A program made the position numbers and the translations under genes. Below, piece by piece: positions 1 to 11,439 of a stretch of DNA of 64,000 nt (within the stretch, counting starts at the first letter, position 1; each line of letters opens with the position of its first letter). Source of the stretch: Asterias amurensis (Eukaryota; Echinodermata; Asteroidea; Forcipulatida; Asteriidae); contig NC_092662.1 in the NCBI RefSeq assembly GCF_032118995.1, positions 2,790,001 through 2,854,000 of the forward strand, written 5' to 3'. The notes beneath the pieces are model-generated. The model did not search any database. It worked only from the letters and a program-made list of their open reading frames with translations, and was not told the DNA's origin.

Positions 1-1198
1 GTGGGTCATAGGATGTTGAAATATGTTGCTTAAAACCAGAGTTCCAACTTAGTTCAGTGTCATACGCCCAACCCACTTTTTACACGGTTTGCTCAAAATA
101 GCCTAGATCATATTAAATGATCAAACAACTACCCTGGACACTGCCGAGCACCACACCATGTCCACAGACTGCCAATTACATAAGTTTCCACACCTCAAAT
201 CAAACTATGGGCTGTATGGACGATTATGTGGAATTTAAAGAGATAAAAACTCTTCCGACTGATAAAGGTGTTTGATTATACAAATATCTGACGTCATCAT
301 GTCAAGCAGTCGGAGCCTGTCTCTCTTTGATAGCGAAGGCGTTTTATATGAAGTCGTGTGTGTGTGTGTTGAGAACAGCATATAGCAAACTCGAGTGTCA
401 TCGTTTTGCAGTGCAAATTGCTAAATATTTAAAAACACACGAAAAAGAGTATTCTCACATATTTTTACAGTGTAGGGAGAATAATGTTCAATGGCTCCTG
501 AACTGTCTAGCTACCCACTGCTCACTTTGGTACTGGGAGTACCGTCGAGATTTACATGTGTATCTTCAAAGTCCGAGCATCAACCTCGAAAAAAGTCCCT
601 GCACCTCTCGTCAAATAGGACCATTTATTTCACGGTCTATCATCCAACATACCTCAAGTTGTTTTAAAAGTCAACAACCCCCAGGCCACAATTAGGCAAA
701 ATATTCTGTATTTAGAATATTTTGAGGCCAACAAAGTATTAACAAGGTCGACGCCCTATTTTCTCCCTTACCACCATCTTGGTCGTGTTCCTCGCATTAT
801 GCAATACGGGCAATGAGTACTTCGTTATACTAAAATGGACCAGACTGTTCCTCATTCCACCCTCGGTGTGGTTACATCGAAGTGAATGTGAGAAAATCAA
901 GATGAACATCAATACAGACATCTCTTATTTGCTATAACCAATCTTCCACAAAGCTCAACTGGCTTGGTGTTGACTACTTGGGCGTTAATTATCAACATTC
1001 TAACAACTATATACGATCGTTATTATCATTGACAAACGGTAAGACGAATGTGCTGACAAAGAAAGGAATAACAATTCAACAAACGCTCGCATTATCGAAA
1101 AATGCCGACAGCAAGTTGTGGCACCGCGGTTTTAATCGATTACATAAACTTATTTCGGTGAAGGACCCTTTTTTGTAGAAAGACTAGTGACAACTGTA
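1..1198. other. Gene-free left edge
   Basis: No supported gene. An open frame of 122 codons on the plus strand (327-695) has no recognisable domain, no repeats and no splice context that links it to other exons. I do not call it a gene. The sequence is ordinary AT-rich spacer. Confidence 0.4.
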
Positions 1199-1560
1199 AA
1201 TGCACTGGACACCTTTGGTAGTTGTCAAAGACTAGTCTTCTCACTTAGTGTGTCCCAACATAATTATGCATAAAATGACAAACCTGTGAAAATTTGGGCT
1301 CAATTGGTCGTCTAACTTGCAAGAGAATAATGAAAGAAAAAAACACCAATATTCAGTTGGAAATAAAGGGCTCAAGATCTGAAGTCTGTCCCTTTCTTGA
1401 GTGAGGAAATTACCTCAACCTAAAAACAATTATACGTTGTTACTTCAGGGGGAGCCGTTACTCACAATGTTTTATACTATCAACAGATCTCCATTATTCG
1501 GCAAGTTAGTTTCTATGCTAACAATTTTCTTTGAGTTATTACCAATAGCGTCCAGTGCCT
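1199..1560. mobile_element. Decayed TTAA MITE, family A
   Basis: The left end resembles the family A terminus (CACTGGACACC, then TAGTTGTCAAAGACTAGTC). The right end reads ACCAATAGCGTCCAGTGCCT and is followed by TTAA. The interior keeps the family's middle landmarks (GGGAGCCGTTACTCACAATG and TTTTATACTATCAACAG). The left TTAA is mutated, so this is an old copy. Confidence 0.75.
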
Positions 1561-2069
1561 TTAAAGACTACCGACAACTTGATATAAATCAAAATAATCA
1601 TCAATAGTACGGCAATATTATTGCGAGAGACCGTACGGCGGGGGTTGGACCACCGGGCTGCAGGTGGCTATCTTCCCGGTCTTTTGACTAGATCCATCAC
1701 GCAGGTTGCCGGACATGACACATTTTTCCGTTCGTTTCTCAAACCAGCCGTCACAGAATTGCCCAATGGAGATTTAAAGCTGTCAATATTGTATTAGAGT
1801 TACTGTAGATTAAGGTGAAGGTTTTAATGCTGAATGACAATGGCTTGATCATTAAATATTTACAGATCTAAAAGATACAACGCAGCAAGTGGTTTTTAAT
1901 AACTGATATTTATTCCTTGAACACATGGCGGATATTTTAGAAGCTTTTCTTTTGTGAAAGCAAAACAAATAGCTATTAGACGAACGATTTGTTATTTGGC
2001 ATTAATTTTCGTGAATTAATTTATGAACATACTGTTGTCAAACATCGAGGAATGCTTCTGATATTTTGT

Positions 2070-2270
2070 GTAAGTTGTTTCATTTAATTTATTCTGGTTG
2101 TGAAGGACGCGAAAAGCGAACCTAATCACACGAACCACGTAAAATGGAGACAAGACAATGAAGGAAATCATCCCAGGGAAAAACCCACACTGAGGCAGAA
2201 ACCCAAATCCACATGGAGCACCCGGTGGGATTCGAACTGGGTCACAGAGTGGGAAGGCGAGGAAAGATAC
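2070..2270 (-). repeat. SINE remnant with tRNA-like B box (minus)
   Basis: A GTGGGATTCGAACTGGG segment near 2228-2244 is the reverse complement of an RNA polymerase III B box (GGTTCGAATCCC type). It is preceded by sequence (CAGGGAAAAACCCACACTGAGG) that recurs in altered form near 13.7 kb and 59.4 kb. This suggests a tRNA-derived SINE in minus orientation. The A box is not clear and the limits are approximate. Confidence 0.4.
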
Positions 2271-2690
2271 AACTAACAAAACTGACTACGCTTTTCACCA
2301 TAACGAACCCTTTATAACTCCACAGAACAAAATTTATGTAAATGTTTAATGAGCGACCGTGTTTGACAAATAACCGTCATCAGATCTGGCTAGTCTCCTT
2401 GACCGTTTGACTTGCTGTCCCGTCCTTCATCACGAATTGTTTTTACTTGAGGGAAAGCAGCATAATATCAACAGACTTGAGGCCTTTGTAAATATTTGGA
2501 CTAGAAGTCCAAGTAATGTAAGACTATACTTTGTCGTGTCACAGAACCTTGGACGATGGTATCATTTTAATAAAAGTTGTACACGAGAATGTGTTTATGC
2601 AGGGACACTGACTCATCAGAACTGTGCGTGTGCAACAATAAGACGCGCTAAAAAATTGCCACCTTTATTTGGTAAAGTTGTTATTTCTTA

Positions 2691-3040
2691 CAGGCACACT
2701 GTTCGGTAATTGTCAAAGACCATGATTCTAACTTGGTGATCCTAGCATAACATGCATAATGTATAAACAACAACTCTTTGCAAATTTGGGCTCAAGTGGT
2801 CTTCGAAGTTGCAGGAAAAAGAACCCACCCTTGTTGCACAAAGTGTGCTTTCAGATGCTTGAGAAAAGCTTCAGGCCTGAAGTCTACCAGATTCAACGAA
2901 TTCAGTGAGAAGTTACCTCTTTCTCAGAGACTACGTTACTTTGTAGGGAGTTGTTTCTCACAACGTGTTATCTAAAAACAGCTCTCCGCTGCCTGTATAC
3001 CAGGTAAGTTTGTATGCTAATCTCCCTCAAATTCTTACAT
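2691..3040. mobile_element. Strongly decayed TTAA MITE, family A
   Basis: Landmarks of family A occur in order: GGTAATTGTCAAAGACCATG, then a GTTGCAGGAAAAAGAACCCACC block, then GGGAGTTGTTTCTCACAACG and CAGCTCTCCGCTGCCTGTATACC. The termini have lost recognisable TIRs. It is among the oldest copies in the window. Confidence 0.55.
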
Positions 3041-6000
3041 TGGAGTGTTTTCTTGCTCAGTTGCAATATTTCCAGTAGTGTGGACTTTGTTAGGATGAGT
3101 TGAAGTCAAGTTAATCAGCCGTGGTATTTTGTTTTAATGAGAACTACACACAACAACAATCCGCAAAGGTACCGTGTACTGTCTTTAGATATCAAACTGA
3201 TTGGCTTTGGGTATTTTTGATTGCAAGATGATAAGTCCATAGTCTAGTGCATAGTAGTCAGCCATGCGTATAGAACTTCTTTGTGTATCTCTTGACTGGA
3301 AACAATGGCATTCAGATTCATTAGCCTGCAGCGCTCGCCTTCAACTCTGTTTTGATTGGCTTGGAGAACCGAAATCGTTAGACTTGTCAAACCGTCTGTG
3401 ATCGCAGCTGCTTGTCTTTGAATGAAGTTCGAGAGTGGACATTGTGGGAATAAACTCAACCAATGTTGTCACATGTGGACAGTGGTTTTATAGCTCCATG
3501 TTTTGGAGTATAAACCTCTGGGAAAACGTTTCTACCCAGCCTTGATTTGAAATAAGGTAAGATTATCTACTCTACGACAGTGAATAAATGCAAGACAGTT
3601 CTCTAAGAACAAACTCTACCTGGCAAGTAGATTACCGCAAACTAAATACATATAAGGTAAGATAAGGATTTTAACTTTGCATGTCATAAATAACCCAGCC
3701 AGATGTCTCATTGTTTAGAAGATTGTTTTATAGCTCCATGGTTTTATATAAGAAGTCGTAAATCTTGGAATATCAAATTATAAAAAAAAACGTTTAAACG
3801 TTAAAAAAAAACGTTTCAGAGTTGTGATAAAAGGAGGATTGGCAACTTTGCATGGTGGGAGTACAATCATAAAGCAAGGACTTGCTATGGTACATTTTGC
3901 GGTGTCGGACAACATTTAAATCTGTTTTGTGGGTAGTGGTGGTTCTGAGAAGAAGTGTAGGCTATGAGACTGAGAAACTGGTGGTTTGACCAGGCTGAAA
4001 ATCACATGTACTTCCAACCAGCATTTGTCTTATCACTTTCCATACTTCAATCATGTCAACATTGTTTGCGTTGTATACGAAATTCGAATCACCTTTAAGT
4101 AAGAATATAACATATACATAGGTTGTGGTTAGTTACACCATGGAGGAAGACATTTCTACCTCCATGGTTACACCAATAGAAAGATCACTGACAAAAACAA
4201 CAATGAAAGTTGTGATACATTGTTGTTGTGTGTTGTTGTTGCTGCCTGCTGATGTTGTTTTTGTTTACGCAAAGAGTTGCCGGAGATGTAAATAATCTTG
4301 TGTTGAACCATTCATATACAAACTTGTTTGTTTGGGAGTGTGTTTTGGTATTTGTTGTGGTGTTTGTTTGTGTTTCACTGAACATCAGCTTTCAAGCGTT
4401 AGTCCTGTCGCATCTGCGCTTTTTTACTATTGACGGAATGGGTCTTTAAGTCATTAACTTGCGATTAAAACACCACCGTGCTCAAAGCAGGTCTAGTTTC
4501 GACAGTCCAAGTAATGGGTCCAAACTCTTTTAACAAGAGCAGATCACTGTACATGTATAGTTCCTTCCCGCTGTGGTATAACCATAGTTCATTCTCTATG
4601 GTATAACCATTCAGCTAGTGCCTACATTGCCCCCTCTTGTACGTGCCGACTATCCTCGGCTTACAAACTCGTTTTTAAGCCTGTAATTACTCCAATTACT
4701 ACTATGCCCCACCCATCAGTTCTGGGTATAATTCGTTGCTCCTCTATATATTATTTGGTGCACTCTCAAAAGTACCAATTTCGATCTGCAAGTTCTCTTT
4801 ACGTAAGGTTCTAAAAGCAGTTGATTTTACCAGTAGTTTGAAATGTGTAGTTTTGTACAATAAAGTAGCTTGAATAAAACTCCTCATCCGGGGGGGGGGG
4901 GAAGTGGACGAACTTTCTACATCATAATGATCGTGAATGTGACAGTATAGGCCCATTTGAGCTGGAAATACTTATCTGGGGATGGTACTGGTATGAACTT
5001 TGTAATCAGTAAAGGTCTCATAAAAATAAATTAATCACATTTTTGGAGGACCTGTGTCTATTAAAAAAAAACAGTAACAATGCAGGTATTTGATAAGGAT
5101 TTGTCTGGTGCAGGCAAGTGGCTGTATCCCTACATGAACTCTCAACCACTTAAACTGCACGCGTGTGCCCTCCCTCCGAAATCAAATGGAGAGGGGCTTT
5201 CCAGGCATGTTTAGTGTTTTTACCATGACAGTCCCTTTAATCTTGTCAATATGACATTTTGTAAAATATATCTCCTTCATTATCAAGGTACGAGAATAAG
5301 AGATGTTAAATTTGCATCGGGGTTAAAGAATATGAATTTTGGGTTTTTACCCATACACTGATGTGTGTTAGCACTGTACACTCAGTACTTTCCCGAGTCC
5401 TGTGAAAAAAATATCACAGGCATGTTACTCGGGTGGGATTCGAAACCACGACCCTTGCAATTGGGCATGTTTATTTTTCTTAACCGGTTGTATGTGTTAA
5501 GTTATTCACACAGCCAATTGGTTTGTTTAGCATGGTTTAGCAGTTAACTTTTGATGAGTCCGTTTTCCACGTACCGCCATTAACAAAACCCCAGTCACAA
5601 TAGAGACGTACTACGTCACTGTTGCGCGTTAAAGCACCATTCGATACCACACAATAGAAAGAAATGGGCCATAGCAAATCCTATCGACAGGATACAAATT
5701 CACGAAAGGACTATTGTCAGTTTCGTAACCCTGTGTTGACTGGAGGCTCAATACTGCATACCCCATTGATTAGCGTATCCTGGTATGGATCCTGCCACTT
5801 CACATAAAGCTTGCAGCAAATCTTGGCTTAGATTCTTCTTGATTCTACTTCTTAATTGATTGGATGTTTGTCTTGCAAACCAAAGAGAAATAATTTATAA
5901 ACTTGAAAGATAAATGCTACTACGTTTTCTTCCCTGTTTGTATAGGCTTAACAGAAGACCGGGACAACCACACGTACCCGTCAACATCACGGAGGTGTTT

Positions 6001-6753
6001 CGTACGGCACTCGTCAAGCTAGACAGGTGCGGTGGAACTTTCTCCTCCGGAAGACATTATCAAAGGACAGACAGGAAGGAAAGAGGAGGAGCTGTGTTAT
6101 TAAGAGCATGGAGGAAGCCGCTACAAAATGCACAATGGATTGTGATCGCGCAGGATTCAACCGAAACTTGTAGCTGACAACCGTTTATTGACACATGTTT
6201 GCACACTGTGAGTAGTTCACATCACACGGCATCGAAAGACTGCCAACCAAACAATAGTCATACCAACTTATGAACCAATTTATTTGATAATCCACCGACC
6301 TATTTTGGTAGTCCTGGGCGAACTTTAACACTCGCTCATGATCGAGCGTTTACCTGTCATACACGCTGCCATAGCAGCTGTACATTGTGCCGGTTCTTGT
6401 TTGCTCTGCCACTCTTAATCTGATGAACACGAATCTGCCCAGACTCTGGTATTTCGCACTGGAACATTCAAATTAGGACACTGACTGTCTGAACCGTGGT
6501 CTGAACACAGTGTAAGGGAACTCAGTGTGCATTCACTCTTACCATAGAGAAGGTACCACGCCAACCTTGGATATTTTATTTAGTTGTCACTTTGAAAGTT
6601 GTGACCGGACAGAACATTATGACATGGTTTTTTGATATCACAACGAAAAGGAGACCACGTACGTGTACTGAGTGAGATAAGCTACTGGACAACACTGTTA
6701 AACTTGTGTGTTTATCTATAATCTGCAGTTACTTGAATCTGTTTGTTGTCAAG
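3041..6753. other. Spacer upstream of the single-exon gene
   Basis: No coding gene is supported. Visible items are an A-rich palindromic patch (AACGTTTAAACGTT, 3789-3802), a TTG-rich stretch near 4220-4260, a G-run near 4890-4902, and a tRNA B-box-like segment in minus sense near 5435-5455 (GTGGGATTCGAAACCACG). A possible acceptor (TCTGCAG ending at 6726) lies just before the next start codon. The downstream gene could therefore have a 5' untranslated exon here, but I could not place it. Confidence 0.35.
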
Positions 6754-7980
6754 ATGAGCAGGTACTCTCGCATGGACATCGGACTGACTGTCAAGGAAGA
6801 CAGGGCCCTTCAGAGGAACTCGTTCGCCCGTCGACATCTTGACGCCAACTTGGAGGTACAGCAGAGCATGGAGAAGATGCACCTTCAGACGATTCGAAAC
6901 GAGAAGATGAAGCTGCAGCGAGAGTTGGAAAAGATGCGAGGTCGAGGCAGAGGAAACCAGCGGATACTCGGGAGGAGGCACACGGCGTCGATGAGCAGCA
7001 ACACGGCGAGACTCACACAGCTACGATTGAATAAAGATCCGAATGAGAGATTCAAAGGGCAAGGGCAGTCCTTCAACGGGGGGAACCGATCGCTTAAAAT
7101 TTCCGGGAGAGCGACGTCACCTACTCCCGGTGCGACCGGAGAGCCCAACACGGCCAGAGCACCCATGGAAGCAGTCGGTCGCGGCCGGCACCACACCGTT
7201 GAGTTGCCGTCGATTATCCCAGGAGGACGCAGCCCACGAAGCGGTTATCACAACCGGCAGGAGCCGGGCGGTGAGGATTACATTCGCGAGCAACATATGC
7301 TGGAGCACAAGAGAAACCTGAACAAGAAGCAGGAGGAGCTCCAAGCAAGGATGGAGAAGTTTGGCGACGACTTGGGGCAGAAACACCGCGACACTACTAC
7401 CAATGGTGAGACTCGACGCTCCCCGTCCGAGCGTAGTGACACTAAAAGTGACGATGGTATCACCGTCAGCTCTGATCCCAGCGCTAGCTTTCCGCCATCT
7501 CAACCGCATAGCACCGATACTCCGCTCAGCTCCAGACAAAGAAGTAACTCCTTCTCTGAATACGATCTGAAATCAGTAAAGAACTCCATCACGAAGAGAT
7601 TGGTTGGCGATGAGAAAACCCCCACCGACCCCACCGATGCATCCACCACAGAGAGCCCTCAATTCAACCGCACCACATCAACAGTATCATCTGTGACTGG
7701 AAATGCCAAACTCCGCAAGAAGAAAACCTCGGTGGGTAGCGACTCCAAACAGAAAGGAATCCCACTGAACTTTGACATGGTGTTCGACCAAGACACTTAC
7801 GCACCTGACGGTAGCTTGCGTACGATGCACATGCTACCGGACCCCATGGAGACCTTTGAGGAGGCAAAGAAGGCCCGGTACCTGCGCTGGAGAGGACCAA
7901 AAGAAGACGATATCGAGCTCACGGTGAATCAGATTTTTGGTAAAGCTGAGAGCTCGCTCACACGGAAGGACAGTGTGTAA
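6754..7980 (+). CDS. Intronless disordered coiled-coil protein, not recognised
   Basis: This is a single 408-residue reading frame starting at ATG 6754 (AAG before ATG gives the favoured A at -3) and ending at TAA 7978-7980. The frame stays open further upstream to 6706, but only through a GTG codon, which is not a plausible animal start. Residues about 18-62 form a charged helix (sequence such as LEVQQSMEKMHLQTIRNEKM) rich in coiled-coil heptads. A second charged helix lies at about 174-210. Between and after them the protein is Ser/Thr/Pro/Arg-rich and probably disordered. The C-terminal 70 residues look more ordered (FDMVFDQDTYAPDGS, then KKARYLRWRGPKEDD). The N-terminal helix faintly recalls CCDC190-type proteins, but I would not name it. 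Codon use and the long frame argue for a real host gene. Its function is unknown. Confidence 0.85.
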   Translation: MSRYSRMDIGLTVKEDRALQRNSFARRHLDANLEVQQSMEKMHLQTIRNEKMKLQRELEKMRGRGRGNQRILGRRHTASMSSNTARLTQLRLNKDPNERFKGQGQSFNGGNRSLKISGRATSPTPGATGEPNTARAPMEAVGRGRHHTVELPSIIPGGRSPRSGYHNRQEPGGEDYIREQHMLEHKRNLNKKQEELQARMEKFGDDLGQKHRDTTTNGETRRSPSERSDTKSDDGITVSSDPSASFPPSQPHSTDTPLSSRQRSNSFSEYDLKSVKNSITKRLVGDEKTPTDPTDASTTESPQFNRTTSTVSSVTGNAKLRKKKTSVGSDSKQKGIPLNFDMVFDQDTYAPDGSLRTMHMLPDPMETFEEAKKARYLRWRGPKEDDIELTVNQIFGKAESSLTRKDSV

Positions 7981-8651
7981 TATCTACTCTGCAGGATGGA
8001 ACACTTACGCAGCAGCGGAAACTAAAATATGAAATATTGACAGTTTTTATCACTGCAAAAGAACAAAAACACTACATACAGTATTGGTGTGTATCCCTAC
8101 TAGATTGTGGTCAGTTGAAATAACACTAACGTAGTCATCATTTTGTTTTATACGAATAGTTTAAACTAGACCAGAATGAGGCTGTGTGACGAACTGCGCC
8201 CGTCTCATAATGCAGAGCGGATTTAAGATCAAATTGAGTTTTGTGATGCACTCATTTTCTAAAAGATAGCGTCCTCGTGAAAGTTTAAAAATAGTTAAAA
8301 CCTCGCCACAAAATGGAGTAGAACTTCATTTTATTTGATGCTCTTTCTGAACGAAATTTTGAAACAGGATGTCATCGAAAAACACATGCAGAGGGGTGTG
8401 TACACTTCAAAGAGGAATTATTGTGGAAGGTTCAAAGCAAAATTTTGCAAAAAAATGTACAGACCTTTATTTGTAATCTGACGTCATCGAAAGTGTTTGG
8501 ATTTTGACAAAGAATGGCAGTTAAAAAGCATCCAAACACATTGGTACGTTATTGGAATCATGTTTCCTGTCTGATGGAAAATGAGTTGGTAGAAAACTTA
8601 ATACATTTGAGCAAGCTGGGAAACATTCCACCAGTGTCATAAGCTTTTTTT
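7981..8651 (+). other. Probable 3' untranslated region of the single-exon gene
   Basis: This AT-rich sequence directly follows the stop codon and contains no frame of note. No clear AATAAA signal was found before the MITE that begins at 8655, so the 3' end of the transcript cannot be placed. Confidence 0.35.
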
Positions 8652-8654
8652 TAA

Positions 8655-8987
8655 AGACACTGGACACTATTGGTAATTGTCAAAGACCCGTCTTATCACT
8701 TGGTGTATCTCAACATATGCATAAAATAACAAACCTGTGAGAATTTTAGCTCGATTGGTCGTCGTAGTTGCGAGATAACTATGAAAGAAAAAACACCCTT
8801 GTGACACGAAATTATTGTGTGCTTTCTGATGCTTGATTTCGAGACCTCAAATTCTAAATCTGAGGTCTCGAAATCAAATTTATGGAAAATTACTTCTGTC
8901 TCGGAAACCACGTCACTTCAGAGGGAGCCGTTTCTCACAATGTTTTCTATACTTATTTTGAGTAATTACCAATAGTGTCCACTGCCT
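8655..8987. mobile_element. TTAA MITE, family A
   Basis: Flanked by TTAA at 8651-8654 and 8988-8991. The ends are inverted (AGACACTGGACACTATTGG and CCAATAGTGTCCACTGCCT). The centre holds a near-perfect hairpin whose arms read ATTTCGAGACCTCAAATTCT and its complement. It has no coding capacity. TTAA duplications and AG(G/A) termini fit the T2/Kolobok-type or piggyBac-type class of non-autonomous elements. Confidence 0.88.
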
Positions 8988-9455
8988 TTAAGCTTATAAT
9001 TTCAAAAATCAACCGAGGCTTGGAGAAAAAACATTGAGTGCTTCAAACTAATGGAAACTTTGTGTATATTTTTGCTCTAAAAATGTTTGTATATAGTTTT
9101 GTTTTTACCAGTACACGTGTCAGCGCAACGTTAGGTATGAATTTGTTTTTTTAATTTGTTGTAAATGTTTTTGGAATATGATAATGTTGTATAAATGGGT
9201 TTTTTAAATAGATGGCCTTAGCTTTCGATCCAAACCGGACCTTCTTCAGAGGCATAAAACAAGTACAAACAAATACATATGGTGTTTTGGGTATATATTG
9301 AACGTGTCCAACTCCGAACGCATCTAAGTAATAGAATGGACGTGAAATATAATTAATGTATTTCGAACTGGAAGATCGGTTTCTGCATTATTGCAGGATA
9401 AGGTGAGGTGGAACCTTTGCCAACAAATAATATTTCAAAACACGATATTATTTAA

Positions 9456-9794
9456 AGGCAGTTGGCACTATCGGTAATTACTGAAAATAATTATTAGCAT
9501 AAAACCTTACTTGGTAACGAGTAATAGGGAGAGGTTGGTAGTTTTCGAGAAAGAAGTAATTTTCCACGAATTTTAATTTCGAGACCTCAAGTTTAGAACT
9601 TGAGGTCTCGAAATCGACCATCTGAAAGCACGCAACTACGTGTGACAGGGCTGTGTTTTTTCTTCAATTATTATTTCGCAACCTCGACGACCACTTGAGC
9701 TCAAATTTTCACAGGTTTGTTATTTTATGCACATGTTTAGATACACCAAGTGAAAAGACTGGTCTTTGACAATTACCAATAGTGTCTATTGTCT
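9456..9794. mobile_element. TTAA MITE, family A (opposite orientation)
   Basis: TTAA at 9452-9455 and 9795-9798. The ends are AGGCAGTTGGCACTATCGG and CCAATAGTGTCTATTGTCT. The central hairpin (GAGACCTCAAGTTTAGAACT) is intact. It lies in reverse orientation to the copy at 8655, 465 bp away. Confidence 0.85.
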
Positions 9795-10389
9795 TTAAAG
9801 ACTAAATTATCAAAAAGCCAATTTCAAAACGACCGCAGGTCCCTTCACCTGAGTTAATGTATTGAATTACGTTAGCCTAAATATAAGCTCTGAAGCCAAA
9901 GAACGGGTAGAAGTTTATTTAGCATTGGGTCGTGTATGGTTGTGTTCCAGACTTCCACAGCTTTTGAACTTGAGCCCTACCCTCCACAAGCCCCCTTCTG
10001 AAACAATGAGGTTATAGGAACATCAGAAGTACCTTATAAGCCCATAGTTTATTGTTATTTAATGATCGTGTAGAGATTTTTACAGTAAAATTCTCAACAT
10101 TTGATGTTGTATAAACTTGTACTTTGATCAGGGTTAGTTGGGTCATGGTGGATGTGCCGAATATCCGTGTCAATCTTCACCAGGAATACAAGTTGTGTTT
10201 GTTTTGTCTTACATAAACATTTTTATGTTTTTTATTATGTTTTTTATTATAACTGGCGGGAAAACGATCAGTGGTTGTCATCCCGCATACAATAACAGTC
10301 AGCTATGTCAGAGGTGTTCAATCAAAAGAAATGCTATCAATATCAACTATAGCTGGAGAGTCAATCAAATTTGATGGCATTTATCTTAA

Positions 10390-10490
10390 AGACACTGGAC
10401 ACTTTTGCTAATTGTCAAAGACCGTTCTTCTCAGTTTGTGTATCTTAACATTATGCATAAAATAACAAACCTGTGAAAACTTGAACTAAA
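10390..10490. mobile_element. Truncated family A MITE end
   Basis: One terminus only: TTAA at 10386-10389 followed by AGACACTGGACACTTTTGC and TAATTGTCAAAGACC, then CATAAAATAACAAACCTGTG. The rest of the element is missing. Confidence 0.7.
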
Positions 10491-10840
10491 CTAGATTTGT
10501 GCCAAACGAACTGTTCAAAAACCAAAGTTATATTTTGCCTCTAAACCAAAGATCTGTATTCGATTTCAATTAAGCTCACAGAAAAAAAAATGTTATTAAT
10601 AATTAATGTACCTTAACTGTTCTCATAAATGTTTGCTTTCAAGATTAAATAATGCTTGACGAGGATCAACAAGAATTTGAACCGACAATTTTCTATGTCA
10701 TATTTGTTTTTATTCCACACTTTAGGGTACTTTGGACAACACATTTTGTGTACTTTATGATAATTATTCCTGAAAAAAATGTTGTCTCTCTTTTTCGTGC
10801 GCTTAATTAGCTTTATGGAATTGTCTGGATTTGTGCCCTG

Positions 10841-10990
10841 TGGTCGATTTCACAAAGAGTTAAGACTAGACCTAACTTAGGACTGGTCCTAGGAGATATA
10901 CAAATTGCATGGATAGTCCTAAGTTAAGACGAGTAAACGGTCCTAACTCGAGATAAGACTAGTCCTAACTCTTTGTGAAATCCACCCCTG
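10841..10990. mobile_element. Foldback MITE, family D
   Basis: A palindromic element with outer ends GTCGATTTCACAAAGAGTTA and TAACTCTTTGTGAAATCCAC. The inside is made of repeated GGACTAGTCCTA and CCTAACTTAGGA units. At least eight further copies occur in the window. Superfamily not assigned. Confidence 0.8.
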
Positions 10991-11074
10991 GTTGACTCTG
11001 TTAGGGATTCCAAGGGGGTGGGATAGGGGGCAGAAATATGTCTTGGGTCAGTGTGGGTTGGCGTAGAAGACCAC

Positions 11075-11438
11075 CAGGGTCAGTAATGCATATTAGTGAC
11101 TGGGACTCGGGTCATGTTAACCCGTATAAAGGGTCAATATAGACCAGAAAAAAAATCTAATATGAACTCTTTGGAGATTGACCACACCACCGTAAGAATG
11201 TTCATCAGTATTCGAAGCATAGGTCTTAATTTAAAATGCAATAAGACATGCAGGGTCAGTAACGCATGAAGTGACTGGGATCTAAGCTGGGACTCCGGGT
11301 CATGACCCGTATAAAGGGTCAATATGCACCAGGAAAAAAAGTAATATGGTCTATGAAGATTGACCACACCACCGATCCGTTAGAATGTTCATCAGTATTC
11401 GAAGCATAGGTCTTAATTTAAAATGCAACAAGCCATGC
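11075..11438. repeat. Direct tandem duplication of about 180 bp
   Basis: Two adjacent copies (11075-11250 and 11251-11438). Each starts CAGGGTCAGTAA(T/C)GCAT and ends TTAAAATGCAA(T/C)AAG. Both contain GGGTCAATAT, GATTGACCACACCACCG and GTTCATCAGTATTCGAAGCA. The copies differ by small insertions and substitutions, so the event is not very recent. Confidence 0.85.
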
Positions 11439-11439
11439 A

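Noticed and set aside
327-695. 122-codon frame at the left edge
   Set aside because: The predicted peptide has no recognisable motif and its composition looks random; kept only as a mention.
6706-6753. Longer N-terminal start for the single-exon gene
   Set aside because: The upstream frame begins with GTG, not ATG. The ATG at 6754 has a good context and the extra 16 residues are hydrophobic chance sequence.
6712-7900. Several antisense and shifted frames over 6.7-7.9 kb
   Set aside because: All overlap the 408-residue gene and lack independent support.
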